A stretch of DNA of 64,000 nt from Thelephora terrestris (lineage: Eukaryota; Basidiomycota; Agaricomycetes; Thelephorales; Thelephoraceae), in NCBI GenBank assembly GCA_015956445.1, contig WIUZ02000006.1, positions 868,001 to 932,000 of the forward strand, written 5' to 3'. Positions 43,467-54,643 of this stretch are shown one piece after another. Each line of letters begins with the position of its first letter. Positions within the stretch are counted from its first letter, which is position 1. The translations under genes were made by a program, and so were the position numbers. Under the pieces are notes generated by a model that saw nothing but the letters and a program-made list of their open reading frames with translations, was not told the DNA's origin and did no database searches.

Positions 43467-44792
43467 ATGTCTATCGTCTCGTCTCTTCAGCCGAACAAGG
43501 TCTATATCGGTGGTCTTCCTGAACACACTCGAAAAGAAGATCTAGAGAGTTGCTTCGGTAAAATCGGTACAATACTCAACGTTGAACTCAAGTACGTCTG
43601 CCCACCCCAGTTGAAAATTTTGTCACTCATTTGTTCATCATCAGGCTTGGTTATGGTTTCGTAGAGTTCGAGAGCAAGGAAGCTGCTGAGGAGAGCGTCG
43701 CCAAGTATCACGAAGGGTTCTTCATGGGCAACAAGATTCGAGTCGAACTCTCTCACGGCGGTGGGAGGACCGCCAAGTATAGCGGCGAACCTGGCGCCTG
43801 TTTCAAATGTGGTCAGCAGGGTCACTGGGCTAGGTTTGTTAGTACTCATTGCTCAAGATTCTCGTGATTGACTCTAGGCAGGGAATGTCCTAACCATGGA
43901 GGAAACATACGTCGTGGAGGTCATCACAACGACGCCCCTTTGATCGACAGGATCCAGCCCTCCAGGGATTACCCACCTCCACGGGATTACCCCTCCTACA
44001 GGGGGGATGACCTTCCTCGGACCTATCCGCCTCAACGGGACAGGTACTACGATTATCCGCCACCGCCCTCCAGAGAGTATCGCAGGCCTCTGACCCCTCC
44101 ACGGGACTACCCTCCCGGACCTCCTCCGCGGCGTGATTTCGATGACTATCGGATGCGTGGGCCTCCACCGACTCGATACGACACGCGATCATACTATCCA
44201 GACTCTGATGCTCCAGCCCCATATCCGCCAAATAGGAACTATTCTCAGCCGCGTGACACTTACGATCGTAGGGGCCCTCCCCCTGAAAAGTACCCACCTT
44301 ACCCTCCCCCCAGTGGGGGTCGCCGTAGCCCTCCCGCACCTCGTGGCCGAGATGACTTCGATCGCCCACCTCCCAGGTAAGATACTCCTTCACTGTATGA
44401 CCTCATTAACTAAACCCTCTCCAGGGACTACCCTCCCCGTTCCATGTCTCCTAGATCTTATGATTACCCTCCCAGACCGAATCCCGATGGACCTCCGAAC
44501 TCTCGCTATAGGTAGGCTGATCATTTGGTAGCTAAGTTCATGGCTGACACGTTGTCGTAGGCGCCGCTCTCAGAGTCCCCCTCCTCGTTCTAATTCTAGT
44601 GCTTACGATCCTGGCTACCAAGGCGGTACTGGTGGGCCTCCGTACTCTGGTGGTGGTCCCCCCTCTGGATATACAGGCGGCAATGGCTATCCGGGCAGTA
44701 ACCCTCCAAGGAACGCTGGCGGTGCTAGAGACTATCCCCCTCGTGCCTCTCGTGACAACGCAGAACCGCCCCCAGGCTACCGGAGGCTGTAA
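43467..44792 (+). CDS. RRM and CCHC zinc-knuckle RNA-binding protein, SR-like
   Basis: The protein begins MSIVSSLQPNKVYIGGLPEH. RNP2 is KVYIGGL. RNP1 is LGYGFVEFE, reached through an intron at about 43592-43644. A single CCHC knuckle follows (ACFKCGQQGHWARECPNH), again split by an intron. The remaining 280 residues are rich in Arg, Asp, Tyr and Pro with repeated RDYPP units, and end in RYRRRSQSPPPRSNSS and a Gly-rich tail to GYRRL. The order RRM, knuckle, RS-like tail resembles the splicing factor SRSF7/9G8, so a nuclear role in splicing or RNA export is inferred. The same frame stays open upstream to an ATG at 43215, which would add 84 residues. The downstream start is chosen because it abuts the RRM. 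Confidence 0.85.
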
Positions 44793-45590
44793 AAACCGCG
44801 CCGACGTCCATGACGCACAACAGTTGTAACTCGCGCCTGCTTGTCTTATCCTAAAATCGCTTACTCGCGCTTGTGCAACACCCAACATCTCTCCGTCAAC
44901 AAACAGCCGATCTTCCGCCACATGTGGCTTTCTCGTACCTTGGTTACGTCCACCGCTGCTATCACACACTCTCACTCCAATTACACCATATTTGACATAT
45001 CTCTCTTGACTTTTGATCCTGTTTACACCATTTCTCTCTGTTCCACTCAACGTCGAAAGTATCCTACTCTCCTTCCTATGTTCCTCTGTTGCTTTCCCCT
45101 CCCACACTCAATATATAGTAGCCATCTCAGCCCTGGTTGCCCACAGCTGGTACCTTTTGGACTTGTGCTCTTACTAGACTGGCTCCGTGTCCACGGAATG
45201 GATGACGCGCTGTCTCGCCTGCGATCCCGAGCTGGATGAAGAGTGTCAGAATGAACCCGGATATTTTCAAGAAAATAAACACGATGGCCTACTCTCGTGA
45301 AGCTTTTAAAGCAAGCCTTGAGGCTTGTTTGTTTCGCGACTCACTCCACCAAGGTGCCTTTGACTAACACCTTGTATTACGTATGTATTTACAGATGGCC
45401 TGTATAAAATGAGTCTGCAAAAATACATTCATGGGCGGAATCAGTGGCTCTACGTGTGTGTAAGGGCGCAATGCATATATGCCAGTGAGAGCAACGTGTT
45501 CAGCAGGCATAGCACACAGACGGGAGTTACGGAAGACGACGCGGCGCTGCAAGCAAGGAAGTCAAGTGAGCGGCGGAGCGACGTAGCCGT
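44793..45590. other. Convergent intergenic region with a small hairpin and AATAAA
   Basis: These 798 bp separate the RRM gene and the DNAJC7-like gene. An AATAAA lies at 45274-45279 on the plus strand. A perfect 6-bp stem with 4-nt loop (CAAGCC TTGA GGCTTG) lies at 45312-45327. A 132-codon open frame (44841-45239) is rich in Ser and Leu without any known domain and is most likely 3' untranslated sequence. Confidence 0.4.
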
Positions 45591-47557
45591 CTAGAAAGAG
45601 TATCCTCCCCTGCCGCTCCCGTGAGAGTGGAAGTTGAATCCACCTCCGCCAAAACCTTGCGGCACTCCGCCTCCGAACTGTGCAAACAATTCGGCAAAAT
45701 CTTGGGAATTCATACCCCCCATACCGCCGCTTGCGCCTCCGTACTCCGAATCCTCCTCGCCCATATCGTATCTCTGTCTTCGTTGAGGGTCCGAGAGAAC
45801 AGAAAAGGCCTCATTAGCAAGTTTGAACTTTTCCTCGTCTCCGCCCTTGTCCGGGTGATGGATCAAACTCTCTTTACGGTAAGCCTTCTTGAGCTCCACC
45901 TCCGTGCAGTCCCTGGACACGCCCAAAATCTTGTAATAATCCTTTGTTTTACTCCTCTTCAGAGCTGCCTCGGCTTTCTTGAGTTCAGTCTGAAGAGACC
46001 GCACTTCTGCCACGCTATCTTCGAACTTGGCCTGTTCCAGTGCTGCTTTAAAGTCTGCGACAGAAGACTCGAAATTCTCGAGATGCAGATGGATTCGAGC
46101 CCTTGTCCGTAGTGTTTTGAAGTTCCCGGGGTAGAGTGCGATGGATTCCTCAGTGTCTTTCAATGCCTCCTCGTGCTTGTCCAGCTATGGGGAGGCAGAG
46201 TTGAGTTCCCGCAAATCCGGGGGGTCACAAGACGGTCTACGCACTTTCACTAATGTGGTCGCTCTGTTTGACAAAAGCGTCGCGCGTATTTGACCACCCT
46301 TTGCTTCTTCCTCCTTGGTCCCGATTCGCTAGGAACCCGTTAGGTAACGCTGTAGCCTCGTGTTCAGTGCTATTGTGACCCACCTCAATTGCAGCGGTGT
46401 ACTTTTCAACGGCACCATGGAGAGCACCAGATTTGAACGAAGCATTTCCTTCCTCTTTGAGCCTCTCGACCTCCTTGACCCTTCTCCGCAGTTGCATAGC
46501 CGCCTCATGTCCAGGATCCAGTCTCAAAGCAGATTGGACGTGTTGGAGGGCCTGTGGGAGTTTCCCGGAGAGGAACAATACCAGGCCACGCGTCGTTAGA
46601 ACATCAGGAGAGTTAGGTGCCAACCGTAACGCATCACTGGGAACACCAGTCTCAGCACAGGAATGGCGTAATTCGTTTGTTGGGGGGCTCACTTTGCACT
46701 TGAGTTTGCCCCGTCCCAATTGCCCCTCGCGAGGTCCAGTTCGATCCTCCATATCCGCCACTCGATAGGGATCTCACCCCCCTCACCTTCGATCCCCTGC
46801 AAACACGCATCCAAGGCCAACCGAGCCAATGTCCACTCCTTGTTCTTCATGGCGGCAAGATAATTGGCCTGATGACCTTCGAGCTGAGAGATCTTGGTCC
46901 GTAGCTGCAGCGCCACAGAATTTGTAGGCTCCAAATCCAGCACAGCACGGACGGTGGATGACGCGGCGGCCGTGGATCCGAGTGCCATTTGGCATCGCGC
47001 GAGACGAATGAGTGTTTTCGCGGATGGGGATTCCGTTTGCATTGAGGCGGCCTGTTGACAGTCGGCGAGGGCTGCTTTGAATCGCTTGAGAGACATGTAT
47101 GCGGCCGCTCGGTTCGTAAGATACGACGGTTCATTTCCCAAAGATAAATCTGGCCCAAGGAATATTTAGTATGAGAGGCGAATAAACGGATTTAAATGGT
47201 CGAGTGCCACTCACCAATCGCCTGGCTGTAAAGGTCAACGGCCTTGGTATAATTTTTCGACTTGAACGCCTCATTCCCCTGCTCCTTCACCTCATCAGCA
47301 GTCAATGGCACAGGTATTTCGAGCGGCGATTTGGGAGAAGGAGAATGTTGATCATTTGCTTCGCCATTGGGTAGATCTGGAGGTTCTGGCGTGTCCCCAG
47401 TGCTGATAAGGACGGTCAGAGGCGGTGAGAGTCAGCGAGGACAGTGGCACGCGTACAGGTCAATAGGAGAATCTTGGTTCGTCGCGGTAGCCGAGGTCGA
47501 GGTGGAGACAGGATGGGCCATGTTCTTCCTCGCCTTCTTGCCACGCTTTTTAGTCAT
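45591..47557 (-). CDS. TPR and J-domain co-chaperone (DNAJC7-like)
   Basis: The protein is a cytosolic Hsp70/Hsp90 co-chaperone of the DNAJC7 (TPR2) type. It begins [16 protein letters not shown]. An acidic linker leads to tetratricopeptide repeats: [78 protein letters not shown] and [19 protein letters not shown]. The C-terminal J domain reads [20 protein letters not shown], with the HPD tripeptide in [18 protein letters not shown] Gly/Phe-rich end follows. Introns are short, for example donor GTACGCG within CTC of the N-terminal linker. The exon between IEVGH and [10 protein letters not shown] is partly unresolved. The start at 47557 is only 85 bp from the stop of the RIC1 gene upstream on the same strand. 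Confidence 0.9.
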
Positions 47558-47642
47558 CTTGAATGATGATCTTGAGCAAGATGAATTAGGCGCCCATTCT
47601 CACCAGCTATGTACACAAGGAACAAAGCAAAACTACAAACAT

Positions 47643-50600
47643 CTACTGCGAAACCCCATTAACCCCATTCACTTCATCCAACGCCGGCATCAGATTCGTC
47701 TGCGATAGAACGCGCTTGAGCGCCGCCCCGGTTTCGTCGATGGAGTGTATGAAGCGCATCAACTCTCGGCAAAGTTGCCAGTCGCGTGTCGCGACCGCGC
47801 TGGACAGCAGCCGGGCAGCGTGACTGTGGCTTTCATCCAGCTGCTCTAAATTGTGCAAAACGAGTAGGTATGAACCAGCGGTTTTCAAGCGACCCGATTG
47901 CAGACATGTCTACGAATGATTCGGGTCAACGTTCCGCCGAGGTTCATCGGAATAGGGGCCACGAACCTCGAACAGCGCCTTGGGGTTACCGACAATATCG
48001 AAAAGCCGACGCCACCGCGTCATCTCCGTTTTGCGTGCGCAACCTACCACCACGTCCAGCGAGGCATCGAAATGGTCCAGAAACTCGACCACGGCGGGGA
48101 GAACCCCACTCGTCGGGTTTGCCTGGACGCTTTCCTGGTCTGCTTCTGCTTCCACGATGGTATGTAAAAGGATTTCGAGCGCGTGGGCAAAGAAGGTCAG
48201 CTCCTGATAGTAAGATGCGAATGTGACGGCCTCCTTGGTGCGGTCGGCTTCGAGGTAATGTAGGAGGATGTGGTGGAGGAAAAGGTGGGACTGCAGCCTG
48301 GTCAGCGTGAAGAGACAAAGTGTCAACAAAGATACGAACACTTGTGGACTGGCGGAACATCACGAAAGGAAGATTCATCCTCACAGCTGCTTCGTGCTCT
48401 GCCCCGATAATAATCCCCTTGTCCATCAAAACGGCTAGAAAACGCGTGAGACTCCGGATCCCAAGCCACAGGGTGGAACTCACACAATGGGTAAAAATCG
48501 AGCGGGATGTTCAAACTCTCCTTAACATACTCTGACAGTCGGTTCGGATTGGATTCTTCTGACGGTGCTTCAATGGAGAGAGCGTTCAGCCACACTCTTA
48601 GTCCTTGACCATCATACCCCCACAGAGAGTTCTCGAGGGAACCAATGCCTTGGAGATGTATCCAACAGAACTCGATCCGGTCCGCGAGAATCTGGAGGTC
48701 GTATCTAACCTCTTGATCTCGAGACTGTTGAACCTCATGAGCATTGGATCATCAACCCTCGGGAGCGCCAGCGCACCTTCCTCGGGCGGAGAAGCACCAG
48801 CTTCCCTCCTACCATCATCAAGACAGTTGCGACTGCAAGGTCATCCACTGGGTCACCCAGCTCTAAAGGGGTGTGAGAAACGAAAGAGGAACTTCACGCA
48901 TGAGCATACGTTTCTGAGCACTAGGCAACATCCAACTGAGGGTTCGAACCGAGCTCGGGCTCGCGATGATTCCATTAAAATTGATCGTCCCACAGAAGTG
49001 GGCCTCGATAGTGTCAGGGGTAGGGACAACCAAGTAATGGTGCAAATTGTTGTCAGCCGTGTACACCAGGAGTGAATTGTCCACCAGGGACAAAACGATG
49101 ATGGGAGACGTGAGGATCTCACGATGTAGAACATTTTTGTTAGCAAGCTCTGCGTCTCGGGAGTATAGCCTGATCTGAACGTGTGGTCAAGTCAGTGAGT
49201 AATCGACAACAGCCTCGAGGGGAGGCTACCTGATAAGACTTGGAGACTTCGACTGCTGCGATGAGAACGTGATGGAACCAGACCATCCCACCCTTCACCA
49301 CGAACGCTTGCTCTTGTCTCTCGTCCGAAAACAGTTTCCACCTTCCAGAGGTTGAACTGTAATGCACCAACCCCCTCCTTCCAGCGACCGCGATGAGTCT
49401 TCCATCGGCGCTCAATGCTGAGTACCGTAACGGCCAATTCTTTCCCATGTATGTTTCAGGAATCTTGGGAGAGTGGATAAATCTTCAACGGTGGCAGAGG
49501 GAGCTAGGTCACTCACCTTGATATGTTGCCATACGTCCGACTCGGGGTTGATCACACTCATGTCGGGTTGTTCTGCCCCACGGTACACGAGCACCCGGTC
49601 GTCCTGGTGCAGAAACGCGTGCCTCGTGTTATCCTAAGAGCGCGCATCAGAGAAAACCGTTAGGCTATTCTGATGCCAGCTCACCGGCGTTTGTTGGCCC
49701 GTTGCCGCACTTTTCGCAAAAGGGATGGTAAAAAGTTGACCGTCGGGTCCTGGCTCCCCTTCAGTTATCACGGACATACAAAGTAAGAAGAAACGCACTG
49801 TTTGTGGCCTTCTCCGCCAGAACAAAAAGCTCGAAATTTCCTGGTGCCCAGAACTAAAATTATGGGTTCCTCTATATCGGATAGACAGTATCTCGATCGA
49901 AATGACCCACGAGTTCTCGTATTCCGTACATGAACGCATCTTGAAATCTTCGGGACATGAGAAACTTGTTCTCCCTTCAAACAAATACCAACCCTACTCA
50001 CCTGTCTTCATCTACAGCATACTCTGTACCGAACCCCCAAGCAAGACACCGGCCGGCAACACTCCACACTGCCCAGCCGTGCTCCCAACCGACCGCAAGA
50101 ACGTAACCGTCTGAGCTCCAGTCGATCGTACGCACAGTACCTGTAGGAGCATGCGTATACATATTTGGCACGCTAAGAACATGAGATTGAGAGGTATACC
50201 CCTCTGCAGGGAAGCTGGAGATTTCGACTGAGCCTCTACCGTGGCCAAGTCAGTTCAGTCGAACGGTGTGTAGATCTGGTGAGGTACCCCTCCGTGCCCA
50301 CGGAAATCAAGGAGAACTTGACGTTGATAGCAACCTCCGCGGCCTTCCGAGGTTCTTTGTAGTTAAATACATCAAAAGTGTCGTCCATATCGAGCTGTTT
50401 TCTTTTTTGAATCGAGCGGGGGATTGGCGAGGTATGAACGCACGTCCCTATCCAAGCCGGCGTAGCATTTGCTTTGGGACCGACCCGTCGTTTCTGATGG
50501 AATCGAAAGTTGGTCTCCTCTAGATCGTCGCCCTGAGGTATAAGAACTTAACCTCTTGCGAGTAAGTAAGAGTCACAAAATCCTACCATAAGATCATCAC

Positions 50601-51568
50601 CATCACCAGAGAAACTCGGTGCAAGAGTGCGGTGATTGTCATCTTGGAGTTGGACGAAGTAGGCGTTCCCTTCGGACGTTATCCAGGTTTCGATGTTTGC
50701 CTTGGGTTGCATTATCTTTGTCACCGCAACTAAACAAGTTCCGTCGTCAGGGTGACTGATGTAATGATGAGCCAACGCGCACACCGTCGGTGCAATCCAG
50801 CCAAGGAAAGTTATACTCATCCACGCTCCAAGAGTCATAGTTGCCTTGGAAACCTGGGATATCTCCTCCATCTGCATCAGGCCATGGAATCCTTTGGACC
50901 GCCCGGGGATTGCGAGTGGAGAAGAGTATATAATCCCGCCTCGGAGATACACTTCGAGAAGATGGTCTTCAGTCTCGTGTAGAATACGGAAAGCACGTCC
51001 ACGAACCTCAAGAGATGCCCCTCGACAAAAATTACGCCCTCGAAGTTTAAGCTGACGGACTGGACGGGATGTGCTTCACCTGGGCCTGGTTGGAAGCTCC
51101 GTTGGGAAGCAGCGGACAAAGCTGGTTGTTGATACACTGGCAAATAAGTCTTGTTTTCCACAGTAACCAGCACCAAGTATGAACCCTCGGTCTACATATC
51201 AGAGCTGGTAAGACATTACATCTGGAGAATGCGTGGAACATGAACCTGAATCACGATCTTGGATCCGTCAGGTGCCCACTCCGCCCGTACGTTCTCTCCA
51301 TGTTCCACCAACGACTTCTGTGTGCGCGCCAAGTGGGCCAACACCACCGGGGGCTTCAGTAGTCGACGGTGGGGTGTCAGCGGCGTTATAAAGGGGTGAT
51401 CTTGGATCAACGCACTCGCACTCGCCAAACAGAAAGGCTAGTCCTCGTTAAGGAACAAAACAATAGTTTTCTGGGACCAGAGGAGATAGATAAGACCTCT
51501 TCCTGCGTGATATCTGGCAAAGTTGGAACACTCGATAGCTGCTTGGCTGCAAATACGGGAAAATACAT
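47643..51568 (-). CDS. RIC1: RIC1 homologue, subunit of the Rab6/Ypt6 guanine-nucleotide exchange factor
   Basis: Ric1 with Rgp1 activates Ypt6/Rab6 for retrograde transport at the Golgi. The N-terminus MYFPVFAAKQLSSVP begins a predicted beta-propeller region (SGPRKLLFCSLTRTSLSVW, WAPDGSKIVIQVHVPRIL, RYSALSADGRLIAVAGRRGL, IIVLSLVDNSLLVYTADNN). The C-terminal RIC1 domain is clear: LRVWLNALSIEAPSEE, NIPLDFYPLC, VLMDKGIIIGAEHEA, SHLFLHHILLHYLE, YYQELTFFAHALEILLHTIV and FLDHFDASLDVVVGCARKTE. The end is LKTAGSYLLVLHNLEQ and a tail to VNGVSQ. The gene has well over ten short introns. The assignment rests on the C-terminal domain. Exon borders in the middle (49.6-51.0 kb) are not all resolved. Confidence 0.9.
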
Positions 51569-51829
51569 CTGACCCCTTCAAGTTGCACTGAAGCGCGGAG
51601 GAGACGGAACGATCGAAATCCGGCAACGGTGTTTGCCGATCAAGAAGGTGGCATACATACGGCCCACGGGTCTGGGGAACAGGGGTTGATGTGAATTTTA
51701 AATGCATCACTAACGCATCATCGAAAGGCTAAGGATTACTAATTGTACAACGACTAACATAGTAACAAACTGCAGAACAGATAGCAAACGAGATGAATAC
51801 CTAACGGAAAATGTTCAGGGTGAAAGGGC

Positions 51830-52730
51830 TCAGCGCGATCGGCCGCGGAACCAGGAGGACATTCTGCGGAACATCCCTGGTCGGTTTTCGGATTGTTCGA
51901 GGTCGATTCCAAATTGTTCTTCGTTTCCATCAGAGACGATTTGAATATCGGGCACAGAGATTGAGGGCGACGTTGAGGAAGAAGCCTCATGAACCGTAGT
52001 GTTCACGGTCATGGGTGGGTACAACGAACTGCCGGCGATCATAGGTTGCAGCTGGGTCTGTCGGAGCGCGCTCAGGATGTGAGAAAGCCCCTCGCGCGAC
52101 TGCGAAAGGGGTTAGGGAGTTTCGTAAAGGTTGTAATAGGAGTGGAGCTGACCCTCTGGAGGTTTGCCTTGAACTTGGCGAGGCCGTGGTTTTCAATGGT
52201 CTTAGCCAAGCCCCAACCAAAACGAGAGACTATACGCGCTTCGTTTGTCTGCAGAGTCTTCCTATAGACAGGAAGTAACACGTTAGGGGTCAATGGAAAT
52301 TGCATGACAAACCCCCGAAGAAAACCCACCCGTCTTCCGCCTGGCGGAGCGTCGTCACCTCCTCGACCCTCATTACTTTGACATGGTCAAGGTTCCTCGT
52401 CTTGCAGCGCACGACCCTACCCAAAGGATCCACCTCACTCTCCTCGAGGATCCAACTCTCGGCACGGCTGATGATCCCTTTTGGCGCCCATTTTGGGAGT
52501 GACCCTTTCTTTAGGATCAGCCGAGTCGTGAGGAGCGTGCCCTGGGGGGTGTGCGTGCGAGAAATTACGTCGCAGGAAAGGACGTGCGCGGCGTATGGGT
52601 TGGGATAACGGAGGAAGAAAGCTAGGGAAACGATGGACCAAGGATCGCTGGGACGCTCGTGAGACCCTGTCAACAATGTTCTCCGAAGCAGCACTTACTC
52701 GTACAAGTGAGTGTTTGAGAAGAACCTCAT
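51830..52730 (-). CDS. PRELI/MSF1 domain protein (Ups-type mitochondrial lipid transfer)
   Basis: Proteins of this family shuttle phosphatidic acid or phosphatidylserine across the mitochondrial intermembrane space with Mdm35. The start MRFFSNTHLYD is joined by a 70-nt intron to DPWSIVSLAFFLRYPNPYAA. The rest of the domain follows: VISRTHTPQGTLLTTRLILK, KWAPKGIISRAESWILEESE, LDHVKVMRVEEVTTLRQ, TNEARIVSRFGWGLAKTIE and HGLAKFKANLQR. The C-terminal 70 residues are Ser-rich and end SSWFRGRSR. The first exon (10 codons plus 2 nt) and its donor GTAAGT at 52696 are firm, since the join recreates the family N-terminus. Whether it is the Ups1 (phosphatidic acid) or Ups2 (phosphatidylserine) type is not decided. 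Confidence 0.9.
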
Positions 52731-53067
52731 TGCCAACGATCCCGGTGGTTGTCAAAAAGAAAGAATGGGGTGTTATGTCTCAGACTGAAAGATTACGGTC
52801 CAGTGGGTTTCGTTGAGATGGTGGAGTTGGGGGGACGGGTGTGACCGCAGAGGAATGTGACAGCCGTGATCAACCCGACCGCCGAGTCTCGTCATCTTTT
52901 AGCACGAACCTCATTTGACTCTGGGGAGATGTGATACAACGTATGAATAAATTAAACATACAAGTCTGAAAATATACCATTAATACTCTACTTACTCTAG
53001 ATCATACGATAGACGTCGACAGGTCACCGGTCATCGATCATCGCGTACGAGTTAGCAAATCGCAAGA
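52731..53067. other. Intergenic region between the metallo-beta-lactamase gene and PRELI gene
   Basis: 337 bp lie between two minus-strand genes. This must contain the PRELI promoter and the 3' untranslated region of the upstream metallo-beta-lactamase gene. AT-rich sequence at about 52935-53000 is the only feature. I see no RNA gene. Confidence 0.4.
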
Positions 53068-54572
53068 TCAGCAGTACCCGTTGTCCTTCACGATCCCACC
53101 CTCTGCAGCCATCACCTGTAGTCCGTCATAGGCGGGTCGTATCCAGATCGGATCCCCCTCCTCGATCATCCCAAAATATTCCTTCTCTGTGATGGATAAC
53201 CCGTCCCAACGGTCCTGTCTGTCAACACCCTCAAATATCTTCTCGTACGAGGCATGCGACACCTCATGCCCAAATCCGACACAATAAGTCCGGACCGCCC
53301 CAATCTTCCTCGCGGTAGAAACCGCTTCCTTCAGACCAAAGTGAGAAGTATGCTTCAGAGGTCGCAAGCAGTCAACGACAGCGACCGATGGTTGTCCATT
53401 GCGTTTCCATGAGTCCTCCAGGAGAGCCCACGTCTCCTTCGGTACCAATGAGGCATCTGACATGTAGATCAAGGAACCCTGGATCAGGAATCCGTTGGCG
53501 ATATATGGCGTCACCTTATCGGCGGGCACAGGCGAGCACGATCTTGTCGGTGGTGGCGTCTGCAATGTCGTAACCAGCATCTGAGTTGGGACTTTTGGAA
53601 CGTCCGGCGGTGTCGAAAAGATGCGACCATGATGCACTGACAAGCAACATTTAGTCGCACTATTATCGGAAAGATGGTATTACATACCAGAAAACGGCAG
53701 AACCTGAATCCCGGTTCCCTCGAGTTCGAACGGGACGCTGGAGTCGATGATGTGCCATTTGAACGCAGGAACCTGGCGTTTATGTCAATCACACGGAATA
53801 TCGAATCGAATTAACGCGCTTACATCGCCTCCCCCAGAAGCAAATTCACGGGAGACTGATGATGGATCAGCACACGACGTACGATTGTCAACACCAACCA
53901 CCAACCAAGATACGGGAATGCTCTCTCGACTTCATTGAACGTCGCCTGAGAGGCGTAGAGGTCTACGTACGGCTGAATCACCGAATCTAATGTCCACGCT
54001 GGAAAAACAGATGTTCAGTTACCCCTGACGCCGAAAATTTACCCACATGACATACCCCGCAAGTCGTCTAAACCGTTAATGGCTGAAAGGGGTGAGAACC
54101 GATGCATAACATGAATGTATGCGCTCACCATCTGCATGACCGTGGGTAAGCAACACGGCGTCGATGCGACGTAGGCCATATTTCGGAAACCATTCGAGCG
54201 CCGCAGCCTGGAAATTCTTTCCGGTATCGATAAGGATTGTCCTGCGAGATGAAGATGAACGATAATCAGCCTCCAAATGGAGGTGAAATACGAGCCAAAG
54301 CGAGCAACGTACACCTTCTTTCCACCGATACCATCAACACGAACCACGGCTGATGTATTTCGTCTTTTATTTTTCTTGCCTTCCGGGTTCAGCGTCGAGA
54401 GACACGTCTGGCATTGCTTCTCCTCAGGTGGAGCAGTCAGACACGAGACATTTGGCATACTGCCAGAGGTGCCTGTTCCCAAGAAAGTCAATTCAAACGT
54501 ATGGGTTTGCTTCTGCTGGCACTTGGTAGGCATGAGCAGGGGAGAAGATGAGAGGATTGAGGGATATGACAA
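53068..54572 (-). CDS. Metallo-beta-lactamase-fold hydrolase (PhnP/RNase Z-like)
   Basis: This is a metal-dependent hydrolase. The first strand carries [20 protein letters not shown], then [12 protein letters not shown] and [18 protein letters not shown]. The metal-binding motif is [18 protein letters not shown], the H-x-H-x-D form, with the usual second Asp. A later metal ligand is in [26 protein letters not shown] carries the Asp bridging the two metals. SFG-type [16 protein letters not shown] and [19 protein letters not shown] provide the last histidines. Four or five introns of about 50-80 nt are needed. The start at 54572 ([15 protein letters not shown]) or the internal Met before TKCQQKQ is possible. 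Fungal members resemble bacterial PhnP-type phosphodiesterases, and the native substrate is unknown. Its start lies 71 bp from the stop of the DRG1 gene. Confidence 0.85.
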
Positions 54573-54643
54573 AATCTAGTGCACATCGAAGAGATTTATA
54601 AGGTTGGTCTTTCCGTTTTCCCACATAACTGATCCGATCGTTT

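Noticed and set aside
44841-45239. 132-codon plus-strand frame after the RRM gene
   Set aside because: It begins shortly after the RRM stop, has no domain and looks like 3' untranslated sequence.
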